From positions 2,852,001 to 2,916,000 of the forward strand of contig NZ_JAMZEC010000001.1 in the NCBI RefSeq assembly GCF_024172185.1: a stretch of 64,000 nucleotides of DNA, read 5' to 3'. The DNA is from Nonomuraea roseoviolacea subsp. carminata. GTDB lineage: Bacteria > Actinomycetota > Actinomycetes > Streptosporangiales > Streptosporangiaceae. The notes beneath the pieces were generated by a model, which saw nothing but the letters and a program-made list of their open reading frames with translations, did not search any database and was not told the DNA's origin. A program made the translations under genes and the position numbers. This document shows positions 1-8,896 of this stretch, one piece after another. The first letter of the stretch is position 1; every line of letters starts with the position of its first letter.

Positions 1-1763
1 TCCGCCCCCTTGCCGCAGAACAGCGCGATGAGCTGCTGCCTGGTCAGCCGCAGCGTGAGGTCCACCGGCCCGTCCGGCGGGTCCTGCTGCCGGATGAGCG
101 CGCCGTTCGACAGCGTCGTGCGGTGGCGCTCCCCCAGGTCGGTCAGGTACCAGTCGATCGACAGGCTCTCGTTCCAGGCGCGCGGCCCGTGGAGCCGGAT
201 GGCGACCGAGTCGAAGATCCGTTCCACGGGGAGCGCCGCGAGCAGGTCCGGGCAAGGCGCGGCGGGCACCGCCGGCACGATCCCGTCGGCCAGCTCCAGC
301 GCCCCCGTCAGGTAGACGTTGCGCCAGGTGGCGTTCTCCGCCCCGTGCCCGAGCCGGGTGTAGACCTCGGCGAGCAGGTCGCGCGCCTCCTTGTTGCCCT
401 CGTCGGCGAAGACGGCGTGGTTGAGGAGCTGCGCCGCGAAGCGCAGGTCGCCCTGGCCGATGTAGCCACGCGCGAACTCCACCACGGCGCCCCCTCCGCC
501 GAGGCACCTGACGTACCGGATGGCGCTCTCGCGCGGCGGGTGCTCCCACAGGTGCGCCGGGTTGCCGTCGAACCAGCCGAGGTAACGCTGGTAGACGGCT
601 CTGACGTGCTGGCTGAGCGCGCCGTGGTAGCCGCGCGCGTGCCAGGGCTCCTCCAGGTCCGGCGGGAGCGGGAGCGCCTCGGCGATCTCGGACGCGGTGA
701 GCCCCTTGTTCATCAGCCGCACGGTCTGGTCGTGCAGGTACGTGTGCAAGTCGCGCTGCCGGGTCAGCATCCGTACGACGGCGTCCGCCCCCCGGACGGG
801 CCAGTGGTGCGAGGCGAGCGCGACCTCGGCCCGGCCGGCGAACAGCGTGATCGTCTCGGTCAGGCGGCGGGCCCACGCGCGGGGGTCGCGGACCGCCGCC
901 CCGTGCAGCGGCAGCAGGTCGTGCTGGTCACGGGTGAGGCTCTCGGCCAGGAACAGGGCGCGGCGGCCGGGGAGGAGGAACGTCATCTGCGCGGGCTCAC
1001 CCGGCCCGGCCATGAGCTGGAACTCCATCCGTACGCCGTCCACGACCTCCTCCTGACCCGTGCGCGTGACGTCCACCGTCGGCGGGATCAGCGAGATCGC
1101 GCCCGTGGAGGCGGCCGGGCCGAGGCCGGCGCCGATCTGGCCGAGCGGCGAGCGTTCGAGCGCCTGGCCGTAGGTGTAGACCGAGCGGCGCGTCACGGCG
1201 GCGCGGACGTGGACGCGCTCGGAGACCGCGTGCTCCATGAACCCGGCCGGGGCGAGGATCGGCACGCCGCCGCCCGTGACGCCGCGCACGCCGCCGAAGT
1301 GGTCCACGTGGGAGTGGGTGTGGACGACGCCGGTGACCGGGCGGTCGCCGCGGTGCGCCCGGTACAGGCCGAGCGCCGCCGCCGCGCACTCGACCGAGCC
1401 GAGCGGGTCGACGACGACGACGCCGGTGTCGCCCTCGACGAGGGTCATGTGCGACAGGTCGAGCCCGCGTACCTGGTAGACGCCCTCGGTCACCTCGTAC
1501 AGCCCCTGGCGGGCGCGGATCCGGCCCTCGCGCCACAGGCCGGGATGGGCGGTGCCGGGGCACTCCTCCTGGAGGAAGGCGTAGGAGTCGCCGTCCCAGA
1601 CGACCCGGCCGTCGGCGTTCCTGATCACCGCGGGGTCGAGCCGCCCGACGAACCCGTGCCCGGCGTCGTCGGGGTCGCTCGGCTCACCGGGGTGCCCGTG
1701 GTCGTCGGGGCGGGGGTCGGGGGTGTCGTGGTGGGTGTGATCGTGAAGTGGAAGGTTGGACAT
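1..1763 (-). CDS. Alkyl sulfatase (BDS1/SdsA-type, metallo-beta-lactamase fold), 3' end cut by window
   Basis: This gene reads right to left from an ATG at 1763 and runs off the left edge after about 587 codons, so only the extreme C-terminus is missing. The protein carries the metal-binding motif THSHVDHFGG at about residue 147, preceded by a DPLGS strand, which is the two-zinc site of the metallo-beta-lactamase fold. The N-terminal block (GHGFVGRLDPAVIRNADGRV and then QGLYEVTEGVYQVRGLDLS) is what I know from SdsA1/BDS1 enzymes, which hydrolyse primary alkyl sulfates such as SDS to alcohol and sulfate. The end visible at 1-200 looks like the SCP2-like substrate-binding domain of that family. 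The first 35 residues are His/Asp-rich and could be non-conserved. The ribosome site AGGGGAG lies only one base before the ATG. The gene diverges from the HAD gene. Confidence 0.9.
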   Translation of the reverse strand, partial: MSNLPLHDHTHHDTPDPRPDDHGHPGEPSDPDDAGHGFVGRLDPAVIRNADGRVVWDGDSYAFLQEECPGTAHPGLWREGRIRARQGLYEVTEGVYQVRGLDLSHMTLVEGDTGVVVVDPLGSVECAAAALGLYRAHRGDRPVTGVVHTHSHVDHFGGVRGVTGGGVPILAPAGFMEHAVSERVHVRAAVTRRSVYTYGQALERSPLGQIGAGLGPAASTGAISLIPPTVDVTRTGQEEVVDGVRMEFQLMAGPGEPAQMTFLLPGRRALFLAESLTRDQHDLLPLHGAAVRDPRAWARRLTETITLFAGRAEVALASHHWPVRGADAVVRMLTRQRDLHTYLHDQTVRLMNKGLTASEIAEALPLPPDLEEPWHARGYHGALSQHVRAVYQRYLGWFDGNPAHLWEHPPRESAIRYVRCLGGGGAVVEFARGYIGQGDLRFAAQLLNHAVFADEGNKEARDLLAEVYTRLGHGAENATWRNVYLTGALELADGIVPAVPAAPCPDLLAALPVERIFDSVAIRLHGPRAWNESLSIDWYLTDLGERHRTTLSNGALIRQQDPPDGPVDLTLRLTRQQLIALFCGKGA

Positions 1764-1899
1764 GCTCCCCTGCATGCCCGTCATCCGGTACGGACACGGT
1801 CAACAGAGTCTGGCAATACGGACAAACCCCTACCGGCGGGGAGGTCGCGCGGGGCGATGTGATTGGCTGGAGGCCGACTGATCGGCTGGGGGTTTCGCG

Positions 1900-2541
1900 G
1901 TGGAAGCGTGCGTGTTCGACCTCGACGGCGTGCTCGTCGACTCCGAACCGGTGTGGGAGGAGGTGCGTCGCGCGTACGTCGCCGACCACGGCGGCACCTG
2001 GCGCCCGGAGACGCAGTCCCGGCTCATGGGCATGAGCACCCAGGAGTGGGCCGCGTACCTGCACGAGCTCGGCGTCTCCCTGCCGCCGGAGGAGATCGCC
2101 AAGCAGGTGGTGGACGCCATGGCCGAGCGCTACCGCGAGGCCATCCCGTTCATGCCCGCCGCGCGTGAGACCGTCCGCCGGCTGGCCGAGCGCCACACCC
2201 TCGGGCTGGCCAGCTCCTCGCCCCGCAGGCTGATCGACGTCGTCCTGGACGCCGCCGGGCTGAACGACTGCTTCGCCGCCACGGTCTCCACCGAGGAGGT
2301 CCCCCGGGGCAAGCCCGCGCCGGACGGCTACCTGGAGGCGGCCTCGCGGCTCGGCGTCGATCCGCGCGCCTGCGTGGCCGTGGAGGACTCCAGCAACGGG
2401 CTGCGCTCGGCGCACGCGGCCGGGATGCGGGTCGTCGCGGTGCCGCACCCGCGCTACCCGCCCGCGCCCGACGCCCTCGAACTCGCCTGGCTCGTCCTCC
2501 ACGACCTGGGCAAACTCACCCCGGAGACCTTGGAGCAGTAA
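1900..2541 (+). CDS. HAD-superfamily phosphatase, beta-phosphoglucomutase-like
   Basis: A 213-residue haloacid-dehalogenase-family hydrolase. Motif I DLDGVLVDSEP is at residues 7-17, motif II is the SSSPRR stretch near residue 105, the lysine of motif III is in GKPAPDGYL near 140, and the Mg-binding acidic motif IV is EDSSNG near 164. This pattern, with a helical cap after motif I, is typical of subfamily IA enzymes acting on small phosphorylated sugars or related compounds. The exact substrate cannot be read from sequence. The start is a GTG at 1900 with a GGGGG ribosome site about eight bases upstream. It is a single gene, divergent from the alkyl sulfatase. Confidence 0.88.
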   Translation: MEACVFDLDGVLVDSEPVWEEVRRAYVADHGGTWRPETQSRLMGMSTQEWAAYLHELGVSLPPEEIAKQVVDAMAERYREAIPFMPAARETVRRLAERHTLGLASSSPRRLIDVVLDAAGLNDCFAATVSTEEVPRGKPAPDGYLEAASRLGVDPRACVAVEDSSNGLRSAHAAGMRVVAVPHPRYPPAPDALELAWLVLHDLGKLTPETLEQ

Positions 2542-2617
2542 CCCGCCCGCGTCCAACCACCCGGGACAATTCCGCCATTCGGGTCTCACCGGAGATCATT
2601 CTTACTAGGATGACCCG

Positions 2618-4063
2618 GTGATTCTGACAAGATCCACAAATCGTAGGAAGCGCGTCCTCTCCGGGCTCACCGCCGCGGCCGTACTGCTCGGTGGCCTCGT
2701 GGCGTCGCCCCCGGCGAACGCGGAAACGGACAACGGCTCCGTGAGCCCGCTCGCGGACTTCCTGCGGCAGGCACTCGACGGTCAGCAGTTCGAGCAGGTC
2801 CTCGACACCAACCCGCCGACGAGCACGGCCGAGCTGAACGCGCTGCGGCAGGACGGCGCCGACAAGGAGGCGAAGCAGCTTCCGCGGAAGGCGGACCTGC
2901 GCGCGGCGGCGACCGCGGCGGCGCCGATCACGCAGCAGCCCCAGATCGACCTCACCGTGATCGAGCTGAACAGGCTCGGCCGCCCCGTCTCCTCCGGCAC
3001 CGTGCTGATGAGCCCGCAGTACCCGGACGGCAAGGCCGTGCCGGTGGACCGCGACCTGCACACCACGGACGTCCGCTGGAGGCAGTGGGACGACGCCGGC
3101 TGGTACGCCAACCACGGCCAGGGCAGCATCGACATCGTGCCGGGCCGCGAGAACGCCCCCATCGACTTCATGAGCCCCTACCCCGCGTCCGTGCTGAAGC
3201 TGATGGTGGCCTTCGGGGTGCTGCGACTGGTGGACCAGGGCCAGATCTCGCTCGACGACACCTACGCCTACCAGCCGGTCACGGTCAGCTCGCTGTGCGG
3301 CCCGGCCAGCAGCGGCACGGTGCGCGACTACCTCGACGCCGCGCTCACCTGGTCCTCCAACGCCGGCGCCTGCGCCATGGTCAAGCTGCTGCACGACAAG
3401 GGCGCCGTCGACGGCCTCAACCAGACCTTCCAGGACCTCGGCCTGGAGACGCTGCAGCTCAAGAACACCAACCCTGCCAACGGCGCGCGGTGGGGCAACC
3501 CCGTCACCATGAGCTCGCTCGACACGGCCAAGCTGCTGATGCTGGTCAACGGCGGGAGGGGCACCCTCTGGAAGACCCCGGGCGGCACCAGGGTCACCGC
3601 CCACGTCCTGAGCGACGCCTCCCGCGCGTTCTTCAGGAGCCGGCTGGCCGACCAGGGCATGAACGTCACCCTCTCCACCACCAACTGGTGCGGCGCCGAC
3701 TACCCCGCCCCCGGCATCCCGCAGCTCACGCCCTCGCGGTGGATCGGCGCCGACGGCACCGTGACGATTCCCGGCCACGGCATCTCGTACGGCCGCGACG
3801 TGCGACCCTGCAACCAGGAGGCCGAGGTGACGTACGCCCACAAGAACGGCTGGGTGAACAACTCCGGCGCCGACGCGGGCATCGTCCAGGCCCTGCCCGG
3901 CAAGGGCGGCCGCACCTACATCGTCGCCATGTTCTCCAACCTCGGCTACCAGTACGTCGACTCCAACCGGCCGCCGGCGGGCGCGGAGAACATGTGGTTC
4001 ACCGAGCGGCTGGCGAAGCTCGGCAAGGTCATCGACGAGTACGAGAAGCGACGCTCTCACTGA
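2618..4063 (+). CDS. Exported serine hydrolase of the class A beta-lactamase fold
   Basis: A 481-residue protein with a clear Sec signal peptide: basic RRKR at residues 9-12, a hydrophobic stretch to about 30 and an ANA cleavage site near 36. The mature part has the three active-site motifs of the penicilloyl-serine-transferase fold: S191-V-L-K (SxxK), an S-N pair in SSNAGA near residue 246 and K-N-G at about 408 in place of KTG. I infer a secreted serine hydrolase related to beta-lactamase/D,D-peptidase enzymes. It is longer than a classical class A beta-lactamase (about 290 residues) because of a roughly 150-residue N-terminal extension before the catalytic domain, so resistance to beta-lactams should not be assumed. 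The start is GTG at 2618. Confidence 0.85.
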   Translation: MILTRSTNRRKRVLSGLTAAAVLLGGLVASPPANAETDNGSVSPLADFLRQALDGQQFEQVLDTNPPTSTAELNALRQDGADKEAKQLPRKADLRAAATAAAPITQQPQIDLTVIELNRLGRPVSSGTVLMSPQYPDGKAVPVDRDLHTTDVRWRQWDDAGWYANHGQGSIDIVPGRENAPIDFMSPYPASVLKLMVAFGVLRLVDQGQISLDDTYAYQPVTVSSLCGPASSGTVRDYLDAALTWSSNAGACAMVKLLHDKGAVDGLNQTFQDLGLETLQLKNTNPANGARWGNPVTMSSLDTAKLLMLVNGGRGTLWKTPGGTRVTAHVLSDASRAFFRSRLADQGMNVTLSTTNWCGADYPAPGIPQLTPSRWIGADGTVTIPGHGISYGRDVRPCNQEAEVTYAHKNGWVNNSGADAGIVQALPGKGGRTYIVAMFSNLGYQYVDSNRPPAGAENMWFTERLAKLGKVIDEYEKRRSH

Positions 4064-4189
4064 CCTCCGACGCTCCGGCGCCTCCCGCGCGGCTTCCCTC
4101 CCTGTCTGTGGCACAGTGTCCGGGGCCGGCCGCGCGTCCCGGCGTCGATCAGCGATGACCCGCCCCCGTCCCCGTGGAGGTTGCCGCCC

Positions 4190-4693
4190 ATGACGCGTTC
4201 CCCGGCCCTGGTCCGTCCCAGGACCGACGACGACCTTCCCGCCTGCGTGCGGGCGCTGGCCGAGGTCCACGCCGCCGACCGCTATCCCGTGGACTGGCCC
4301 GCCGACCCCGCCGCCTGGCTCACGCCCGGCGACCTCGCCCGGGCGTGGGTGGCCGTGGACGACGACGGGCGGACCGTGCTCGGCCACGTCGGGCTGACCC
4401 GCCCGGACCCGCACGTCACGCGGCTCGTCGGCGTCACGGTCAGCGCCGTCGTGTCGCGCCTGTTCGTCGTCCCGCGCGCCCGCGGCCGGAGCGTCGCCGC
4501 GGGCCTGCTCGCCGCCGCCCGCGCCGCGTACCCCGCCGGCGGGCCGCCCCTGACGCTGGAGGTCTCCAGCGAGGGCCGCGCCGCGATCGCCTTCTACGAG
4601 CGGACCGGCTGGCGGCGCGTGACCAGCAGCCGGGGCGACTGGCTGAACGCCGCCGGCGAACCCGCCCTGCTCCACCACTACGTGAGCCCGTGA
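4190..4693 (+). CDS. GNAT-family N-acetyltransferase
   Basis: A 167-residue acetyltransferase of the GNAT fold. The acetyl-CoA pyrophosphate loop is in LFVVPRARGRSVAAGLL (around residues 90-105), followed by the beta-strand LTLEVSSEG and the FYERTGWRR block typical of motif B. The substrate is not predictable. ATG 4190 is preferred because GGAGG at 4176-4180 sits nine bases upstream; the TTG at 4181 is directly against that ribosome site. It lies 58 bp before the PRPP synthetase gene on the same strand. Confidence 0.85.
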   Translation: MTRSPALVRPRTDDDLPACVRALAEVHAADRYPVDWPADPAAWLTPGDLARAWVAVDDDGRTVLGHVGLTRPDPHVTRLVGVTVSAVVSRLFVVPRARGRSVAAGLLAAARAAYPAGGPPLTLEVSSEGRAAIAFYERTGWRRVTSSRGDWLNAAGEPALLHHYVSP

Positions 4694-4751
4694 CAGCTAC
4701 CCGAGCCCCTGGGGACGGCCATGCGTACCCTGGGGATATCCTCTGGAAATC

Positions 4752-5687
4752 GTGCGTGACATCACGGTTTTCAGCGGCTCCGCCCACCCGCAGCTCGCCG
4801 AGGAGATCTGCGCCCACCTCGGGACGCCGCTCCACCCGGTGGCGATCAACCGCTTCGCGAACGACGTGCTGGAGGTCCAGCTCCAGGCGAACTGCCGCGA
4901 ACGGGACGTCTTCCTCATCCAGCCGCTCGTGCCGCCGGTGCAGGAGCACCTGGTCGAGCTGCTGCTGATGCTCGACGCCGCCCGCGGCGCCTCGGCCGCC
5001 CGCACCACCGTGGTCCTCCCGCACTATGCATTTGCACGCAGCGACAAGAAGGACGCCCCGCGCATCTCGATCGGGGCGCGGCTCGTCGCCGACCTCATGG
5101 TGACGGCCGGCGCGAGCAGGGTGCTCGCCATGACGCTCCACTCGCCGCAGGTCCACGGCTTCTTCAGCGTGCCCGTCGACCACCTGCACGCGCTGCGGGA
5201 GCTGGCGACCCACTTCCGGCGGTACGACCTGTCCAACACCGTCGTCGTCTCCCCCGACCTGGGCAACGCCAAGGAGGCCGCGGCCTTCGCCCGGCTGCTC
5301 GGCACCGGGGTCGCGATGGGCGCCAAGCAGCGCTTCAGCGACGACCGCGTGGTGATCAGCTCGGTCATCGGCGACGTCGCCGGCAAGGACGTGATCATCC
5401 TGGACGACGAGATCGCCAAGGGCAGCACGGTCATCGAGCTGCTCGACCGGCTCCGGGAGCGCGGCGTCAACTCGGTGCGCGTGGCCTGCACGCACGGCCT
5501 GTTCTCGGGCGGGGCGATCGAGCGGCTGAGCGCGCTGCCCGAGGTCGCGGAGATCGTCTGCACCAACACCGTCCCGCCGCCCGGGCCGAGCGACAAGCTC
5601 ACGGTCCTGTCGATCGCGCCGGCCCTGGCCGAGGCCATGCGCCGCATCCACGACGGCGAGTCGGTGAGCGCCCTGTTCAGCACCTGA
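4752..5687 (+). CDS. prs: Ribose-phosphate pyrophosphokinase (PRPP synthetase)
   Basis: A 311-residue enzyme making 5-phosphoribosyl-1-diphosphate from ribose-5-phosphate and ATP, the entry point to nucleotide, His and Trp synthesis. Family marks are the N-terminal FSGSAHPQLAEEI, the ARSDKKDAPRISIGARLVA loop (ARQDRK in canonical enzymes), FFSVPVDHLHAL, VVSPDLGNAKEA, and the PRPP-binding loop VIILDDEIAKGST. The last differs from the usual DDMIDTGGT form, as does the flexible-loop KKD, so this may be a second, non-housekeeping paralogue rather than the glmU-linked Prs. The start is GTG at 4752 with only a weak ribosome site. Its position beside nucleoside-degrading genes that release ribose suggests nucleoside recycling; that link is inference. 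Confidence 0.88.
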   Translation: MRDITVFSGSAHPQLAEEICAHLGTPLHPVAINRFANDVLEVQLQANCRERDVFLIQPLVPPVQEHLVELLLMLDAARGASAARTTVVLPHYAFARSDKKDAPRISIGARLVADLMVTAGASRVLAMTLHSPQVHGFFSVPVDHLHALRELATHFRRYDLSNTVVVSPDLGNAKEAAAFARLLGTGVAMGAKQRFSDDRVVISSVIGDVAGKDVIILDDEIAKGSTVIELLDRLRERGVNSVRVACTHGLFSGGAIERLSALPEVAEIVCTNTVPPPGPSDKLTVLSIAPALAEAMRRIHDGESVSALFST

Positions 5688-5715
5688 CGCGGGGGCCGTG
5701 ACCGGGCGCGGTCGT

Positions 5716-6690
5716 TCATGGCGCCGGGTCGTGCGACCCCACGACTGTGTCGGCGAACGCCGCGGCGGCCGCGTGGGTCTGCGCCAGCCGTTCCTGCCCG
5801 GCGGACCAGCCCAGGCGGGTGAACTCCCGGGCGAGGGTGGTCGCCGAGGTGGTGCGGGTGTCGGTGCTGACGGTGACCGCGAGCCCCTCGGCCAGCAGCC
5901 GGGTGGCGGGGTGCGCCGCCAGGCTGCGGACCGCGCCGGTCTGGACGTTGCTGGTCGGGCACATCTCCAGGGCGATCGCGTCGCGCCGCAGCCGTTCCAG
6001 CAGCGCTCCGTCGCCCGCGCATCGGACGCCGTGGCCGATCCGGCGCGCCCCGAGCACGTCGAGCGCCTCCCACACGCCGGCCGGCCCCGCGGCCTCGCCG
6101 GCGTGGACGGTGCAGGGAAGGCCCGCCCGGTGGGCGAGGTCGAACGCGGGACGGTGCGGCCCGGCCCCGTGCAGCCGCTCGTCGCCGGCGAGGTCGAGCC
6201 CGGCCACCTCGCCGCGGTGCCGCAGCGCTGTCTCGGCCACGGCGAGGCTCTCGTCGGGAGTCTGGTGGCGTAGGCAGCACAGCAGCAGCCCGGTGCGCAC
6301 GCCGGTGGCCCGCCGCCCCGCCGCGAGCCCGCCGGCGACCGCCCGGACCGCCTCGTCCAGGCTCATGCCCCGGCGGGTGTGGAGCTGGGGCGCGAAGCGG
6401 ACCTCGCCGTACACGACGCCGTCGGCGCTCCAGTCCTCGACCAGCTCCCGGGCCGCCCGATGGAGGGCGTCGGGCGTCTGGAGCACCTGGAGCGGCACGT
6501 CGATGTAGGTGAGGAACCGGCCGAGGCTGCCGCAGCGGGGCGGCGCGGTGACCAGGCGCTCGACGGGGACGTCCAGGACGAGGCCCTGGTCGCGGGCCAG
6601 GTCGGCGACCGTGCCGGGGCGCATGGAGCCGTCGAGATGGCAGTGCAGCTCGTACCGCGGGACAGGAGAGGACGCGGGGCCGGGGCTCAT
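5716..6690 (-). CDS. Adenosine deaminase
   Basis: A 324-residue zinc-dependent deaminase converting (deoxy)adenosine to (deoxy)inosine. Visible active-site motifs are HCHLDGSMRP at residues 16-25, VHAGEA near 195, CPTSN near 245 and STD near 278. In the last motif the second Asp of the usual TDD is Thr (STDTRT), a variant position that may shift substrate preference. The ATG at 6690 overlaps the TGA of the upstream nucleoside hydrolase by four bases (ATGA), so the two are probably translationally coupled and co-transcribed from the promoter beside the LacI operators. The 3' end converges on the PRPP synthetase gene. Confidence 0.9.
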   Translation of the reverse strand: MSPGPASSPVPRYELHCHLDGSMRPGTVADLARDQGLVLDVPVERLVTAPPRCGSLGRFLTYIDVPLQVLQTPDALHRAARELVEDWSADGVVYGEVRFAPQLHTRRGMSLDEAVRAVAGGLAAGRRATGVRTGLLLCCLRHQTPDESLAVAETALRHRGEVAGLDLAGDERLHGAGPHRPAFDLAHRAGLPCTVHAGEAAGPAGVWEALDVLGARRIGHGVRCAGDGALLERLRRDAIALEMCPTSNVQTGAVRSLAAHPATRLLAEGLAVTVSTDTRTTSATTLAREFTRLGWSAGQERLAQTHAAAAAFADTVVGSHDPAP

Positions 6691-7649
6691 CGCGCACTCC
6701 CGGGCGGGACGGTACGGGCGCAGGTGTCGAAGAGCAGCTCCTTGAAGCCGCTCTCGCTGACCCGCCGGACCAGCGTCAGATTGGGCGCCGGAGCCGAGCG
6801 CCGGCGGTCGATGACGAGCTGGCCGCGGGTCTCCTCGCCCAGGGTGACGTCCACGTGCGCCCGCTCCCGCTCGGTGACCAGGTCGGGGCGCAGCGCCACG
6901 GCCATGGCGACGGCGTCGGGCAGGTCGTACCCGGGCAGGCCGGTGACGTCGCGGGCCCAGTCGGCGACGGTCCGGTTGACGCGGTGGGCGAAGGTCGCCA
7001 TGGGCGTGCCGATCCGCTCCAGCCGGAGCTGGTCCGCGGGCGTCATGACGGCGTCCTTGCGGGAGACGTCCCAGCCGATCCAGGTCACCCGGTCCGGAGT
7101 GGCCGCCCCGAGGACCACCCGGGCGGCCTCGGGGTCGGCCCAGACGTTGTACTCGGCGGTGGGCGAGATGTTGCCGCGCAGGTCCGCGGCTCCGGCCATG
7201 CAGTACACGTGCCGGTATCTGGTGAGCAGGTCACGGTCGCGGAGCAGGGCGGCGGCGACGTTGGTGAGGGGGCCCAGCGTGACCAGCGTCAGCTCGCCGG
7301 GCTCCCGGCGCGGCCGGGACAGCAGCACCTCGACCGCGTGCTCCGGCTCGGCGGCCCGTCGCGGGTCGGGCAGCCCGATGTCGCCCATCCCGTCCTGGCC
7401 GTGCACGTGCTGCGCGGTGGACGGCGTCCGCGTCATCGGCCGCTCGCACCCGGGATGGACCGGGACGTCGCCGCGCCCGGCGGTCTCCAGCGAGACGAGC
7501 GCGTTGCGGGTGGCGGTCGTCACGGGCACGTTGCCCGCCACCGTGGTCACGGCGCGCACGTCGGCGAGGTCGCCGGCGGCGGCCAGGAGCAGCGCCACCG
7601 CGTCGTCGGAACCGGTGTCGGTGTCGACGACCAGAGGAAGACCCGGCAT
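6687..7649 (-). CDS. Inosine-uridine-type nucleoside hydrolase
   Basis: A 320-residue N-ribohydrolase of the IUNH family, which splits nucleosides to base and ribose. The calcium-binding motif DTDTGSDDA is at residues 9-17, the TLGPLTNVAAAL block is mid-protein, and ISPTAEYNVWADPEAA carries the substrate-binding Glu/Asn. The start is taken as ATG 7649 rather than GTG 7655 because an AGGAGG run lies just upstream at good spacing for the ATG. It is the first gene of an operon with adenosine deaminase; together they would turn adenosine into hypoxanthine plus ribose. Two LacI-type operators lie immediately upstream. Confidence 0.9.
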   Translation of the reverse strand: MPGLPLVVDTDTGSDDAVALLLAAAGDLADVRAVTTVAGNVPVTTATRNALVSLETAGRGDVPVHPGCERPMTRTPSTAQHVHGQDGMGDIGLPDPRRAAEPEHAVEVLLSRPRREPGELTLVTLGPLTNVAAALLRDRDLLTRYRHVYCMAGAADLRGNISPTAEYNVWADPEAARVVLGAATPDRVTWIGWDVSRKDAVMTPADQLRLERIGTPMATFAHRVNRTVADWARDVTGLPGYDLPDAVAMAVALRPDLVTERERAHVDVTLGEETRGQLVIDRRRSAPAPNLTLVRRVSESGFKELLFDTCARTVPPGSAR

Positions 7650-7672
7650 GCCCACCTCCTCTCCTCCATCGG

Positions 7673-7709
7673 TCTAATCGTTTAGACAACTGCTATCTAA
7701 ACGATTAGA
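7673..7709. promoter_or_regulatory. Paired LacI-family operators in the divergent promoter
   Basis: Two 14-bp sites, TCTAATCGTTTAGA at 7673-7686 and TCTAAACGATTAGA at 7696-7709, are exact inverted copies of each other. Each is also almost self-palindromic around a central CG, the hallmark of LacI-family operators. They sit between the nucleoside hydrolase start (7649) and the LacI-type regulator start (7729), so one protein could control both directions. Centre-to-centre spacing is 23 bp, about two helical turns. Confidence 0.85.
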
Positions 7710-7728
7710 TGCGATGATGTAAACCGTC

Positions 7729-8766
7729 ATGACGAAACGCGCGGACAAGCCGATCACGCTGACCGACGTGGCCCGCAGGGCGGGGACCTCCACGGCGGTG
7801 GTGAGCTACGTGATCAACAACGGGCCTCGTCCCGTCGCCGCCGCGACCCGCGAGCGCGTGCTCGCCGCGGCGGCCGAACTCGGCTACCGTCCCAACCGCA
7901 TCGCCCGGGCGCTGCGCTCCCGCACCACCGGCGTGGTCGGGCTGGTGCTGGCCGACGCCTCCAACCCGTACTTCGCCGCCCTGGCGCGGCACGTCGAGCA
8001 GGCGCTGGAGAGGCGCGAGCGGCTCACGCTGATCGGCAACGCCGGCTACTCGGCGGACCGCCAGCGCGACCTCGTCGACCGCTTCCTCGCCGCCCAGGTC
8101 GACGGCCTGGTGATCGTCTCGGCGGAGGGCGGCGACGACGTGACGGATCTGGCGCAGGCCGCGGGCGTGCCCGCCGTGTACGTCCACCACGGCCCGTCCG
8201 ACGGGCGCGCCCGGGTCGTCGCGGCCGACAACCACGACGCCGTACGCGAGGCCGTCGCCCACCTGCGCGGGCACGGGCACCGGCACGTCGCCTTCCTGGG
8301 CGGGCCGCACGACGAGGGTCCCGTGGCGGGGCGGCGGACGGCGTGGGAGGCGGCCGTCGCCGGCGACCCGTGGGCGGCGCTTCTGCGCTGCGACTACTCG
8401 CGCGCCGCCGCCGACTCGCTGACCCGCCGCCTCGCCGCCGGCGACGCCCTGCCGCGCGCCCTGGTCACCGCCACCGACGAGCAGGCCATCGGGGTCCTGT
8501 CGGGGGCGTGGGCGAGCGGGGTCGCCGTCCCCGGCCGGCTCGCCGTGATCAGCCTCGACGGCACCCCGGAGAGCGCCCACACCGCCCCGGCCCTGACCGT
8601 CACCCGGCAGCCGCTGGAGGCCATGGCGGAGCAGGCGGTGGAGCTGCTGTCCGGCCGCGATCCGGGGGTCCCCGCCGCGCGGGCGCCGCTGGTGGTCAGG
8701 CGGAGCTGCGGATGCGACGGCGACCAGCACCGACCGCCCACGCCCACTGACCGGCCACCCCCCTGA
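7729..8766 (+). CDS. LacI-family transcriptional regulator of nucleoside use
   Basis: A 345-residue repressor with an N-terminal HTH (LTDVARRAGTSTAVVSYVIN, residues 10-29), a hinge helix (RPNRIARALRSR) and a periplasmic-binding-type sensor domain (VGLVLADASNPYFAALARHVE onward). The neighbours and the paired operators suggest that it represses the nucleoside hydrolase/adenosine deaminase operon and itself, with a nucleoside, ribose or purine as inducer. That ligand is inference. The C-terminal tail after CGCDGDQHR is Pro-rich and is encoded by a 16-bp tandem repeat that includes the stop codon, so the last residues are probably not conserved. Confidence 0.9.
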   Translation: MTKRADKPITLTDVARRAGTSTAVVSYVINNGPRPVAAATRERVLAAAAELGYRPNRIARALRSRTTGVVGLVLADASNPYFAALARHVEQALERRERLTLIGNAGYSADRQRDLVDRFLAAQVDGLVIVSAEGGDDVTDLAQAAGVPAVYVHHGPSDGRARVVAADNHDAVREAVAHLRGHGHRHVAFLGGPHDEGPVAGRRTAWEAAVAGDPWAALLRCDYSRAAADSLTRRLAAGDALPRALVTATDEQAIGVLSGAWASGVAVPGRLAVISLDGTPESAHTAPALTVTRQPLEAMAEQAVELLSGRDPGVPAARAPLVVRRSCGCDGDQHRPPTPTDRPPP

Positions 8767-8810
8767 CCGGCCACGCCCCTGACCGCCCACGCCCCTGACC
8801 GCCCACGCCG
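8747..8810. repeat. 16-bp tandem repeat over the stop codon of the LacI gene
   Basis: Four head-to-tail copies of a 16-bp unit, consensus CTGACCGCCCACGCCC, at 8747-8762, 8763-8778, 8779-8794 and 8795-8810, with a degenerate copy just before. The TGA of the LacI-type gene (8764-8766) lies in the second copy. No hairpin is evident. Similar end duplications occur at other genes in this window. Confidence 0.85.
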
Positions 8811-8896
8811 CGTCGTGCCCTCGTCGCGGCCGGGCCGGACGTCCCCACCCCGGCCCCGGCGCTCGCTCACGCGGGCGTCCCTGGCATGCTGGCGGG

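Noticed and set aside
123..1862. Long open frames opposite or out of phase with real genes, as here and around 2516-4678, 28145-30142 and 57442-59325
   Set aside because: They are Arg/Ala/Pro/Gly-rich shadows caused by high third-position GC, lack recognisable motifs and lie fully over well-supported genes.
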